Made by a program: the position numbers and the translations under genes. From Acridotheres tristis (taxonomy: Eukaryota; Chordata; Aves; Passeriformes; Sturnidae), in assembly GCA_037013685.1 (NCBI GenBank), contig CM072919.1, forward strand, positions 52,198,116 to 52,262,115: 64,000 nt of DNA, read 5' to 3'. Shown here in pieces: positions 26,335-37,130 of this stretch. Position 1 is the first letter of the stretch, and each line of letters begins with the position of its first letter. The notes beneath the pieces were generated by a model. It ran no database searches. It was given only the letters and a program-made list of their open reading frames with translations, and was not told the DNA's origin.

Positions 26335-26440
26335 TGTTAATTACAATTAACACTAATTTTTTTCGTTAACATTAATTACAATGTTAATTAAACGTTAATT
26401 ATGTTAATTAAAATTTCATTAACATTAATTACACATTAAA
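26335..26440. repeat. Degenerate GTTAAT/ATTAAC cluster
   Basis: About 100 bases built from repeated, often palindromic GTTAAT, ATTAAC and TTAATTA words in both orientations. It looks like a decayed AT-rich tandem array. It lies just inside the candidate 3' end of CD274. Confidence 0.7.
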
Positions 26441-27724
26441 TATACATGTAAGCATGTATTTCATGTCCTAGACATAAGTAGATTTTCCTTTTTCCATTCC
26501 CAAGAAAACAAAATGGCCATCTAAAACAAGGGCTGTTCTTCCTGAATGTCCAAAGAATTGTATTATCCCTAGACTGTAAATCAGAAGAGCAATGAGCAGT
26601 AACCAAGTAGTGCCAACTATATCATGAGGAAATTAAATGCCCAAAAGAGTTTTCAAGGAAAGATATCGAAAAGCTCAGTATTATGTTATTTCCAAGCCAT
26701 AGTTACCAAGAGTTTTAAGTCATCTCTTTCAGGCTTAGCTGAGAGCATCTGGTATTTTAAGGACTGAAAATTCCATGTTTGTATGGCACCTCGTCTTGTT
26801 GCACCATCATCTTCTATGAGGATCAAAATATGAAAAGATTCTTCAAAAGATGGAAAAAGTCTCACACAGGAAATTGAGATGAAGAAGGAAGAAAAAAAGG
26901 TTCTGAAAATGACCTATCAAGAACCAGCTATGAAATTCATGATGGTCATAGACCTAAAGTGCTTTACCTGAAAGATATTCTCAATTAAATGTTTCTTCGA
27001 AAGACACATTTGCCTAAACTTGAGAAGGTAGAAACTTTGATATTTAAATAAATACCTCAATATCTAGTCACATATACAGAAGCTTGCATTCAATATTTTT
27101 TATGCTATAATAATTATTTCAACTTCATTACATTTTTCCTGTGTTACAACAATATAGAAAATTGTCATCACACAATAAATACAAAAAAAGTTAATATCCC
27201 CTTTAATAGATAGAATATATAACATTTGAGCTGTCAAATCTTCACAATAGAGGAAAAAAGTCTTCCCCTGCTCTCTCTAGGTCTTCTCAATTTGCATATC
27301 TGTAACAGGAAGAGTTATGTGAAAAAATGATCTAATTACAGAATGATGAAGGCATAAAACACTTCATAGCTTTGGACCCCTTTCCTAGAGTTTGGAGGTA
27401 CCAAAAAGTTTCCTTCATTGTCGAAATTAAAGATCCAAAATTAAATTAACTGAAAGATCAAACAGGAAAAGAAGATGATCATGGGAGGAAATAAAGTGGT
27501 AGTTCAAACATAGTGGTGGGGAAGTTCTCTTTAGCAAATACAGTGAGATTGCCCCTTTCTTTTAAAACCTTTTCAAATTCTTTCAAATACATTTAGTGCT
27601 CCATCTGTCATTATTCCCAGTGGAATATCCCCAGGTCCTAACTCTTTGGCTTGGAGATCTATACCTGCAGGACCAGGAGGTTTACCTATAACTTTACCAT
27701 AGTAAAGTGTAGAAAGGGATGCAG

Positions 27725-27943
27725 CTAATGCAAGTGTTTTAGAAGTCTGCAAGAAAGTGAGAGAAAAACCTCAGTAATTTCACCCTCCTGTTCCACACCA
27801 TGGGATGTTTCACGGATTTGAGATACTTGATCATATGTTTTCTTGCTTTGTTGAGACAGAATCACAGAGCTTGAGACCTGCTCAAGGGGCTGTGACGGGT
27901 TCCTGTCTCGTCTCTCATTGCCCTTACAGATGTGCATGAACAA
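27725..27943 (-). other. Unexplained open stretch in the CD274 3' region
   Basis: A 72-codon minus-strand frame (polar, containing KKTYDQVSQI). A pyrimidine-rich AG (CTTTCTTGCAG) leads into a second, shifted open stretch running down to about 27.55 kb with a Gly/Pro-rich segment. It cannot be joined to the phase-1 CD274 tail without an immediate stop. I do not recognise it; a decayed element or chance are both possible. Confidence 0.2.
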
Positions 27944-28248
27944 ATCTTTCTATAGCAAAAGAGAAAGTCGGGAAAAGCTACTGGTTTGGGTTGTTATATA
28001 TCTCCACATCACATTTTCCTTTGATATAGCTTTACTTTCTATTTTAAGAACCAGATTCATTATTTGATGTAACAAACAGTACACAATGAGTTATGATGGT
28101 GAGTTTGCAAGACACAGAATGGGAGGCTGTATTTCTCTTGAAGGCTCTGTCTGTTGAAACAACAGGCTAAATAAACCAGCCTTTAATCAATGCTCCAGTG
28201 ACAGGGCTGGTTCATGCTGTGTGCAATTTGCTACTAATTTTTCCTTTG

Positions 28249-28328
28249 TCATTTATACTTACATTTCAGCTCTCTGTCTTCAAAAGCATCATCTCTGCAG
28301 TCATGTGTATCCTTATCTTTCGACAGCT
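28249..28328 (-). CDS. CD274: CD274 terminal cytoplasmic exon
   Basis: Acceptor GCTTACAG joined in phase 1, then 25 further codons and TGA. The segment KDKDTHDC is reminiscent of the human SDTHLEET end, but a charged extension of about 15 residues follows. A consensus donor GTAAGT at 28262-28257 lies inside the last codons, in phase 1, so an alternative spliced end is possible. Confidence 0.75.
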
Positions 28329-31300
28329 CTGTAAGCAAAGGACATATATACATGCAGCTGTGAGCATAGCTTAAACTTTTCCTATAGTGATACATCTGTG
28401 TTAGAAACTGCCACCTCAGGCCATTCAGACTTGAATGCAGAGCAAGGGATGAGATTAATACCAAATGCTGTGTCCGGGTAAGTATTCTCGAGAGAGTTTT
28501 TCTTAGGAAAAATGCCAATGGCCAGTATGAACTAATTTTCACACAGCAATTTAACTTGTGGTGGTCTCCAAAAAACCATACAGCAAATTAAAAATAAATC
28601 AACCAGTAACCATTCCTGAGAGGCAGCAAAAGGTTTTTAATCTCTTCTCTCCTGCTGTAAATATTAAGTCTCTTTGCTCTTTTCTTCATTTCCTTCAATA
28701 CCATGTGTCTTGGTGGTAGTGGCCTTCCACTGAGCTTTGGTCATAGTAAATAGCATCCATATCACAACACAGAAACTTCCCTGTGTTTCTCTCAATGTCA
28801 CTATTGTTGTCACAAAGACCCTCAAAAGCATGCTATGATACTGGAGGAAACAGAGGAACATGCTAGTGTAGTTCAAATCGCAGCACAAAGTTTGCACATC
28901 AGGATGTGGTGCCATTCTGAGACTCCAGGGAGCCTGTCCCATCCTATTGCAGACTTTCCAAAACACAGCATACTGCTCTATGCTTCTCTCGTGCATATTA
29001 GAAGTGCATCAGTTCCTGGAACAAGTGTGCTTTTCTTTTGCATTTTCCTTTCAAAAAGACGACACAGTCATGAAAAGCCACTCTGTAATTTATAGTTGTA
29101 TGTAAATGAAATTTAGAAAGCAAAATCAAAATTGAATTTAAATCTCTATTTGGTTGTCGCCATTACAAAGTTAATTCTCAAGCAATTATTTCCACAAGAA
29201 TCACACCCTGCTAGGTTTATGTCATATGTACATACTTGCTATTGATGAACTCGCCACAGGTGTTCTGTTGCCCTTATTTGCTCTAGCTGAAAGAAAACAA
29301 TAGAAAAAAAATTAAACCACCCCAAATACTTGCTTTAGATCTAATAAGGAGCTTAAACACATTGGTGGCAGGGGCACACTTAGCATAGTGTTATCATTTG
29401 CTCTCAAAACACTAAATTTCTTCAAAGACTTTAAAATAAATTCTTCAGTGCTCCCAGCTTCCAACTTTCTTTTCCCTTTTCTTGTTTCTAAGCCAGAAAT
29501 CCGTTGATACTATATACTAACATCACTGGAAAATCCTTGTTCAAATGGTTTCCCATCGCACCTTTTCACCCAGAATCTGAATCAGAAAATAGGGAACAAA
29601 AAGGAGATCACCTTTTCAGGGGAAAATGCCCACATTCTGGGAAGGTTCTGTTCTGAAAAAATCTCTTGTCTGATAACCCAGGACATCTTAGGATTTAAGA
29701 CAAAAACCTATTGTCACTAGTTTAGCTTTTGAATCAACTTGTAGATTATCACACACACAGACACACTCACACATGTATGTGTGTATATATATAGATAGAT
29801 ATGAAACCTAATGTGATATACATTGTCACATACACACACAAACAATAAATATTAATGAGGCAACCTAGGAAACTTCTGACCTTCACTGAAATCCCCAGTG
29901 GGATTCTTTTGAGCAGTCCAGGATTTTGCTGTCTCTTCTTCCACTTTCATGTTCTGCTCCTATTCCTATCATGTTCTTAGGGCAAGTATATTGTTCTACT
30001 TGAAGGATTATCTACAGGCTTTTTGCAGCCTGCTAAGCTTATGAGTACTTCTCTCAGGACATTTCCACAGCCGCCCCCCTCCCCCACCCAACCTATGAAA
30101 GAAAAAGAAATTAACAGTACTTCTTTCAGTTTAAGTAACAAGTTTTAAACCCCCCCCCCCTTTTTTGGGTGCTACCTATAGTCTTTTCATACTCAGATAA
30201 CCTAAAAATTATTTCTCCAAGTTTTTCTTTTGTTACCTGGGAAGCGAAAACTAATTATTGCCAATGCTTTATCTTTTCAACATACTTTCATGCTGAAAAT
30301 GTCCAGTATTAATTTGTGAAGTGAAGTGAGAAAGCTCAAAACTTGGTAAGGAAATTAATGAAATGGTATGAAGACTGAGTGAGAATATTCTTGTAAACAA
30401 ACAGGTGCTCACAGCTCAGTGAAATTTTTCAGGGAATGAAGAAAAAGCATTCTGGTCTCCAGTCAAAAGGGATGACACAGAACAGGAACCTTCAATTTCC
30501 AGTAGGTTAAAAAGAAAGTGCTTTGATGTTGGAATAAGTTAGACACTAATCTTACTGCTATACATCCTTATCTATAGGAAAGATCAACAGACATGCATGG
30601 GTAAATGAAACTATGCAAAAAATTATCTCGTTCCACTCAGCAAGGATGAATTAACAGAGGAGATTGATAATAACTGAGATACTTTAAAATACATAATTTG
30701 CATACCTTTTCTTATGCAGAGTAGAAATAGAAGCCCTGATACAATAAAAGCGGTAGCAATGAGAGCTGCTCCAACAAAGCGTCTGCTCTCAGTCTGGAGA
30801 ATGCCATCAGCTGAATCTTCAAGAAAAAAAGTGGGGATTAAGATGTTACATAATTGCATAAGATCCTCCCTTTGCCTTTCATTTTCACTGTATTTTTTTT
30901 GCTATGAGCAGTTAAGACACAGTAACAGCATTATAGATTGTGTCTAAGGTCAGGCCCTAATGGTGCACTTGGAAATTTTTTCAAATAGAGAAGGGGGAGG
31001 GAAAGATAGAACATATTAATATTTGTCTTTGTTCTCTGCATTCCATGTGATCGCACCTTGGATCTCATCCAAATTCTGCTTCTCAAAGTGTTACATCTGG
31101 TTTAGTTTCCCAACAGGATTACAGGAAAAAGCTAATTGAGAGAGAGGACAGGGAGCTCCTTTCATCTAGTAAAGCTCTAAATACAAAGGGTAAGTGGTCT
31201 CCTTGAATCCCAGATATTTTTGTCATTAAAATCAAACTTGCCTGTTGAAAGAATTTACTATCTCACTCTAACTTACCTGTTCCAAAAAATGTGCCTGCAC

Positions 31301-33497
31301 AAGGTTATAAAAACTAGGTGGTGAACTGAAGCAGGTAAATGACATGTCTAAGTAACAGTCTGACAAAGAAAAATACTATTTTTGAGTTGGAATGGAATTT
31401 TTTTAACATTTAGATCCAATTTCCACATACCTGCAGGTCACATAAAATTCCTGTCTTTAAATTCTGTCATACATGCATGAGGAACATGTTAGTATGGTTA
31501 AAGTGTACATTAATGACAAAACTTAATGACACAGGTATTTCTTTGTAGCCTCTTCAAAATTAGGAAAGAGAAGAAAATCACAGCTGATTCGACTGGGACA
31601 AAATCACATTAGCATCTTGAAGTGTATTACAATAAATTAAATTTAGAAATGTTACCTGTTAGGTGTAAAATGGCAGATGTATTTTCTTGCAGCTCTTTAT
31701 TCCAGAATATACAGTAAAAAATCTCATCAATTCCACTTTTGATTGTAAGGGAACTTGTCACACGGTACAACTGGTCACTTCCAGTTTCAAATCTTGTGTT
31801 TGCCTTATCAGTCAGATCTTCATGGTTTCTGTTTTGCCATATCACTTCAGCTTCTGGGTAGCCTTCTGATTGACATGTCAACTTCCATTCGTTGTGTCCT
31901 GTGCTCAGCACTCTTTGGTTTATAATTCTGTAAGGAGCTAAACAATTGGGGGAAAGAATCATTGCCAATAGGAAACTAGAAGAACAGTCTGTATTAAATG
32001 CAAGACACTTTTTCTTTTTCCCCAGCCCCCAGGGTCAAGTTTCAGTGTGGATTTTGAGAGGAAAAGTAAGTAACACTATTGTTTCTCTAAAATTGGAGGT
32101 ACAGGATTTATTACAATCCTGATGTGGTTTAGAAAGATCACTAGGGCTTTATGGCCTGTGTACTGTCTACATGATTTTGCAACCCCATTCCTTACATGTC
32201 ACTGGGGACTTAAAGGACAGAACACAGATTCAACCTAAACAGAAGTGCCAAGTTACACAGCTGTGCAAGCACCATCAGACAGCTCCCATCCCTGATGAGC
32301 TTTCTTTAACTGCTAATCCAGATATGCCTTACTTAGGGTCTCTCCTGAAATCTTTTAAGAGTATCAGAGCATTGAACCTCTGGTAGTAGCACACGCACCC
32401 TTAACTTTCAGATGGATTGTCTTGTAGTCACCTCCCCCATAGACAACAACACAGCGGTAAACGCCTGCATCTCTGAGCTTCACATCAGTGATCTGAAGGA
32501 GAGACTGTCCCAAGTTCAAATTCTCTTTCAACAATTTTATTCTTCCCCTAAAGTCTTTGTCCTGACTTTTGAAGTCTTCCTCTCCTTTGTGAAGTACATA
32601 AACCTGCTTTGACTCATCTTTCTTTTCCCAGCTAACACTTAAATCTTTAAACTCTAATTTCCCATTCACTGGAAATGTGCATTCCATGGTCACGTTGTTG
32701 CCACGTTCCACAGTGCAGAGTGACTGAGGAGCTTCAACAGTGAATAAAGCTGAAAAACAAAATTTGGAAGAAAACTTAATTTTTCAATAGTTCACCTAAC
32801 CTTTCAAGTCCTGCCTCACCATATCCATAGGAAATTTTAAGGACCAAAGTATCTGCTTTGTTGTGAAAAGTTAAACATTTTGGTATGTACTTATCCAAGT
32901 GTGTGACAAAATGCAAGACCTCTGCTGTATGCACACACACAATGGTCAGTTATACCTGCAGACACCTGCTTTGTGCACACACAGTGTGATGCTGTACTAA
33001 AAACAGTCAACTGTATATGCTCAGCCCCTCAGCTCTTGCTTTGAGAACACTGCCGTGGTAACAGGCAAGTGTTAGTCCTCCAATGGGAATGTACTGTTTC
33101 TATAAACACCAATTGTTTTTTACCCCCAGTGTTAAAGAACACAGAACAATTCCCAGGTTTGATAGAGCCTAGAAAACCTTTTGTCTAATGCCAATGGTAC
33201 CTTGTTTGAAATGGTGCCTCTGCTGGAGCACTGACAGGGATTTTAACCTGACCTAATATCAAAATACAAGCATCTAGTTTAACGCTAAGCCATGCTTAGG
33301 CCTTTTTACTTCAAACATTAAGGTAAAAATCTCAAATGATAGCAGCTGAAGGAAAAATGGGGAAATTAACATTTGTGTGCTTATACATGGAAAGAAAACA
33401 TACTAAAACAGTTCTACTGCTTTTTATGACTTGGCTTCTTACCATTTAGGAAATGCCAGTAGAATAAAAATATATACAAAAACAAAAGCCTTCCCAT
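28249..33497 (-). CDS. CD274: Programmed cell death 1 ligand 1 (PD-L1, B7-H1)
   Basis: Type I surface protein; binding to PD-1 inhibits T cells and in mammals it also binds CD80. Coding exons in transcript order are 33497-33443, 32749-32399, 31937-31656, 30816-30706, 29286-29236 and 28328-28249; all junctions are GT-AG and phase 1. The product is 309 residues (human 290): signal 1-18, IgV 19-135 (Cys42, Cys118), IgC 136-229 (Cys157, Cys211), transmembrane about 243-263, then a 46-residue tail. YWHFLN in the leader, LQITDVKL.DAGVYRC, GGGDYK and EGYPEAEVIW identify it. Sequons are N37 and N221. Oddities: Cys30 where human has Tyr, several changes on the PD-1 face, and a tail lacking the human RMMDVKK-type motif. 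It is head to head with PLGRKT. Confidence 0.95.
29236..29286 (-). CDS. CD274: CD274 first cytoplasmic exon
   Basis: 17-codon phase 1-1 exon, from acceptor CTTTCAG to donor GTATGT. It encodes a basic then Ser-rich segment (ARANKGNRTPVASSSIA). The human equivalent carries RMMDVKKCGIQDTNSKKQ; no similarity is evident. The call rests on splice phase and position. Confidence 0.75.
29748..29852. repeat. Mixed CA/TA microsatellite
   Basis: Interrupted (CA)n, (TG)n and (TATA/GATA)n tracts flanking a short unique core, in the CD274 intron between the transmembrane and first tail exons. The tracts are partly inverted relative to each other. Confidence 0.8.
30706..30816 (-). CDS. CD274: CD274 transmembrane exon
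   Basis: 37-codon phase 1-1 exon, from acceptor TTTTCTTGAAG to donor GTATGC. It encodes a short stalk, the helix FVGAALIATAFIVSGLLFLL and the stop-transfer CIRK. Placement and length fit the mammalian exon. Confidence 0.92.
31656..31937 (-). CDS. CD274: CD274 IgC exon
   Basis: 94-codon phase 1-1 exon, from acceptor TTGTTTAG to donor GTAACATT. C-type Ig domain with KLTCQSEGYPEAEVIW (Cys157, Trp169) and EIFYCIFW (Cys211), and a sequon at N221. The start APYRIINQR matches human. The segment FWNKEL replaces the human FRRLDP and is shared with PD-L2 here. Confidence 0.95.
32399..32749 (-). CDS. CD274: CD274 IgV exon
   Basis: 117-codon phase 1-1 exon, from acceptor GTTTTTCAG to donor GTGCGTGT. 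It encodes the PD-1-binding V domain: FTVEAPQ, NNVTMEC, core Trp59, KGEEDFKSQ, LLQITDVKLRDAGVYRC and YGGGDYK. Compared with human PD-L1, Arg before the second Cys and Asp-Tyr of DYK are kept, but Ile54, Tyr56, Met115 and Arg125 (human numbering) are Ser, Ser, Val and Thr. Cys30 is unpaired in the usual fold. Confidence 0.95.
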
Positions 33498-33511
33498 GAT
33501 GTAGATTGAAC
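33443..33511 (-). CDS. CD274: CD274 signal-peptide exon
   Basis: ATG at 33497-33495 encodes MGRLLFLYIFLFYWHFLN, matching the YWHLLN end of the human leader. The donor GTAAGAAG follows at 33442. The acceptor ATCGTTTTAG gives the exon edge at 33511, leaving 14 bases of 5'UTR in this exon, so the first exon is upstream as in mammals. Confidence 0.93.
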
Positions 33512-35850
33512 CTAAAACGATAAAATAATAGACAAATAAAAATACATACTCATTTTCTGACTTGCACTGTCAAATACTTGTTATAGTCAGACCACACAAA
33601 GAACTGGACAGAAGAGGCTGAATTCCACCCTATTTAGAAACTGCACCCAGTAGATAATCTTCTATCTTCTACCCAGGCAGAAATCTTCCTGCATGGGTGG
33701 GTCCAGAAAAAACATCTTACTCTATTTGTTTTAAACATCTGTTCTTAGCTATGGCTAAATAGATGCTTTATCATTATCTTTTGATTAGTAAATTAGTACT
33801 CACAAATACCTAATTGTTCCCCTAACTGTAGCAGGAAATATTGCTCCTAACAGGACAATGAAAGTATTTTGTATACTCAGTGTAGGAAATAGTTCTTCCA
33901 CACCTGTTTGCTTTACCTTAGCATACTGTGAATATACCCTGCTTTTTTTCCAAGGTCCCACAGTGCATACCAGAAAGCTCACAAAGTTACATATATTGTG
34001 TAAACAATTAATATAAATAATTCATGCAGAAGTTCATCTCGTGACATGTGTTTATGCAGTAATAACTGTTTTTCAACTGTTCACACAATAGTGCCTTTTA
34101 AAAACAGTGACAAAGCCAGTCAATCTACAAGCAGAATCTACTGCCTTGAATTTCTGCTGCTTTACCTCTGAATACAAAACTAATTTCATTTGTGTCAGAA
34201 GTTTTTCCCCTCTTTACTGACATAGGTTTTATAGTCCTACACAACATTTTAACATTTTAACATGCTTATTAATATAAACTCATACATTAAATCTTCACAC
34301 ACCCACTGCTTTTGGTAAATCTGTATTTTAAGTCAGAACAATAGTAATATCCAGTAGTGCCATCATTTTTCAAATTACTCGTAAGGAAAATTCAAACACT
34401 ATAACAGATATCTTTCATGAAAACAGAAAATGTTAGATTTTTTTTCTAAATAAAGTCTTAATTTTAGATACTCAAAAATGGACAAAAATAAGGAAGGATT
34501 GCCTTTAGCTGTTTCCTAGTGGTAGTTTCAGAATCTGTATAAGAAATCCAACAACTGTAATACCCATGACACTTCCTAATTGATGGAATTCTATCTTGAC
34601 TGCCATTCTTCACCATTTTTATAAGATGTTTCTTCCTTCTTTCTCTGATTGTAAACTTTAGGATGATAATGAAAAAACAATATTGTCCTGAATTCAGAAG
34701 ACACATGTGCCTTTACAGTGCTGTGGCTTAAGGAAACTAGACTCCTTACAACAATTTGATTCAAGGTACTTCTTTTCCTCAGATTGCTGCTGCCTGATCC
34801 CAACAGCTGATTTGCAGCACACAATGCATATGGAGCTGAGAAAGGAAAGCAATCTATTACATTGTTAACGATATAAGCGTGGTCTGAAAACAGGTGCAGG
34901 AAAAATACAAGAAGATTCTTAGGGTGCAAGACAGGATTAATTGATAAATCCTAGGCTTCGTAAAGTGGTTAGGTATCAGACGTATTCCTTACCCCCAAGT
35001 AGTGTCCATGAAAGCACTAAAAAATTGCAGCCCAGTCCTGTGGGTCCCCAAGAGCTTCTCTGAACCTGTATGCATTGGAATACCTGCCTCCAACATGATT
35101 CCTCTGCTTGACTAACAAGCACCCCAGACCACCAAACTAAGCTCCAAAGCAGAGCTTCTCAAACGAGATAGAGATACACGAATATCACAAATGTGACATA
35201 ATGTCCCTTATTCTGGAGACAAGCCTGCCACTGAGACTGACTGGGTGTTGTTCTGCATTCCCCATGTCATAATGACCAGAATTTCAGCGCACTCAGACTC
35301 AAAATACCTTTTTTTTTTTTTTTTAAGTAGAGGCTGTAGACTGCTCATAACAAAGCTGACTACCTGAACTAGTACACTGCTTGGAACAAACAGTATGTGC
35401 ACTACAGTCAGGATACTGAAAGATACCCATACTCCAGCCTGCAACTCCTATCCACCTTTTTGACAGGAAAAGAGAATGTTAACTCCCGGAAGACAGATTA
35501 AAAGTTAGCTTTTATAGTCCTATGTTTATGTCCTGCAGTTGCTGAAATATATTCCCATGCTTTCTCCCAGTGTAGAGAAAAAACAAGCTTTACAATACAC
35601 GAAAGATGTATGACTACTACTTACAAATTTCCTCAGGACTGAAAATGTTTGCTGCTGTATTCAATTTTTCACTTTCAGAGGGAAAAAAAAGTAGGTCCAG
35701 GTCAAATCCAGGAGTGCATGCAGAAAGAACACTACTGCAATAACCATTATAGAACCTTCTCCTGTTTCACCCTGAGCAGAAGGATCCTCTGGATCAGTTT
35801 GAGACTTTGATGTCAATCAAAGACCTTTACTAAAGTTATCTGCTTGCTGA

Positions 35851-36061
35851 TTTTCTTACAGAACCTACCACAATGCCTCTTCTGTCCGCCTGCCAGCTTC
35901 CAACACCTGTGGCAAATAGTTTTTTAAAAGCAAAATATATTCACTGTACAAATTGCTCCTCAGTACTGCTGCTGCATGTTTCTTCCACAATCAAATGAAA
36001 AAGACAGGAAAAACAGAACTATTTGTCAAAAGACTTCATGTGACAACTTAAATGTTGATGT
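35851..36061 (+). repeat. Inverted-repeat copy A
   Basis: This 211-bp unit, starting TTTTCTTACAGAACCTACCA and ending AAATGTTGATGT, recurs in inverted orientation at 38722-38933 with about five differences counted by eye. Flanks on both sides are unrelated. It lies in the inferred first intron of CD274. No terminal repeats or family signature were recognised. Confidence 0.95.
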
Positions 36062-36080
36062 AACTACACCTACTTCTTTA

Positions 36081-36090
36081 GGAAACTTCC
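36081..36090. promoter_or_regulatory. kB-like motif 1
   Basis: GGAAACTTCC fits the GGRRNNYYCC form of NF-kB sites. It lies in inferred CD274 intron 1, eight bases before a second such motif. Binding is not demonstrated. Confidence 0.3.
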
Positions 36091-36098
36091 CCATTATT

Positions 36099-36108
36099 GG
36101 AAAGTTCC
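36099..36108. promoter_or_regulatory. kB-like motif 2
   Basis: GGAAAGTTCC, followed by CC, fits the same pattern. The two motifs start 18 bases apart and are both near-palindromic. Confidence 0.3.
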
Positions 36109-37119
36109 CCGGTAGGGAAAATTCTGTATTGCTAACAGTGGTTCACTGTAACCAAAGACATAAATGTTGCAAAAATTAGAACATAAAGTGCCGTGGGCAT
36201 TTTAAGAAACATATAATCCAACCAAAGCAATGTGTGAGCACCAGTCCTTTTAGTACCAATTGCAAGTGGTCATCCATTTACACAAAGTCAGGGTCCCTAG
36301 ATTATTAATTTCAAGCCAAACAGCTGCTAACATGAACAAGAACTTTCTACACAGCTTTCTAATGTCCATAAAGGTCATAGGAATAATATAGGAATAACAG
36401 GAAAAGCATTTCCTACCCTCTTCTTGTAAAGACATGTACTTTCTTCCCAAGATCTGGACAAAATGAAAGCTCCTTACCTTGCTACTGTGTAGTGAAAGAA
36501 GGGTTCTTAATCCTATGCACTTTGTTAGCAAAAAAGAGATCACTGTCTTTTTAATTTTCTTGATTCTAGAAATAGTTTAAGAATACAGAACCCCCTTCCT
36601 CCCTCAAGAGTTAGGAGCAAAAGGATGTACTCAAATTAGCTTGTAGACTATTGTAGGAGAACCGGGTCAACAGCACAAAATACAACTCTAAACATATATT
36701 TCAGTGTAAATTCATTCTCTTAAGTTGTCTTCATATATCTCAGAAAAGGGTTGAAATTCTCAGAAGAGTTAAAATACTGTGAAATGGCCACTCTAAAAAT
36801 TTTCAGTGTTTTCTTCTTTCCACTTGACAGCCCACTTACAGTATTTGTCATGGAAGAAAAACCACATAATACACAAAACTGATTAAGGTTAATGTTTTCA
36901 TTGATGTGTGAGATGAATATGGAAACCCTGGCATATAAAATAGCTGAGCGTTAACATTTTGGTTTTAACAACCTTACAAGATTGAGGGGGTGGATATCTC
37001 TAGTAGGTGAGACAGATTAATGTTAATTTCCACTGGGTTTTTTGCTGCTCTTAAAAATAGGCTAAATTATATTGTCTCAGTAAAGGAAAAAAAAAAAAAA
37101 AAGAAAGGTGCAACAGAAA

Positions 37120-37130
37120 GAAACTGAAAC
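37120..37130. promoter_or_regulatory. ISRE/IRF-like motif
   Basis: GAAACTGAAAC fits the GAAANNGAAA core of interferon-stimulated elements. It lies about 400 bases from the presumed CD274 first exon, on its intron side. In mammals CD274 is induced by interferon through IRF1 at the promoter; use here is inference. Confidence 0.35.

Larger units (their letters stand above)
25986..28248 (-). other. CD274: Probable CD274 3'UTR and flank
   Basis: AT-rich DNA after the CD274 stop. Canonical minus-strand AATAAA hexamers occur at 26193-26188 and 25991-25986, which would give a 3'UTR of about 2.1-2.3 kb, similar in scale to the mammalian one. Many minus-strand ATTTA-type elements are present, as in unstable immune mRNAs. 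An unexplained open stretch lies at 27.5-27.95 kb. Confidence 0.4.
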
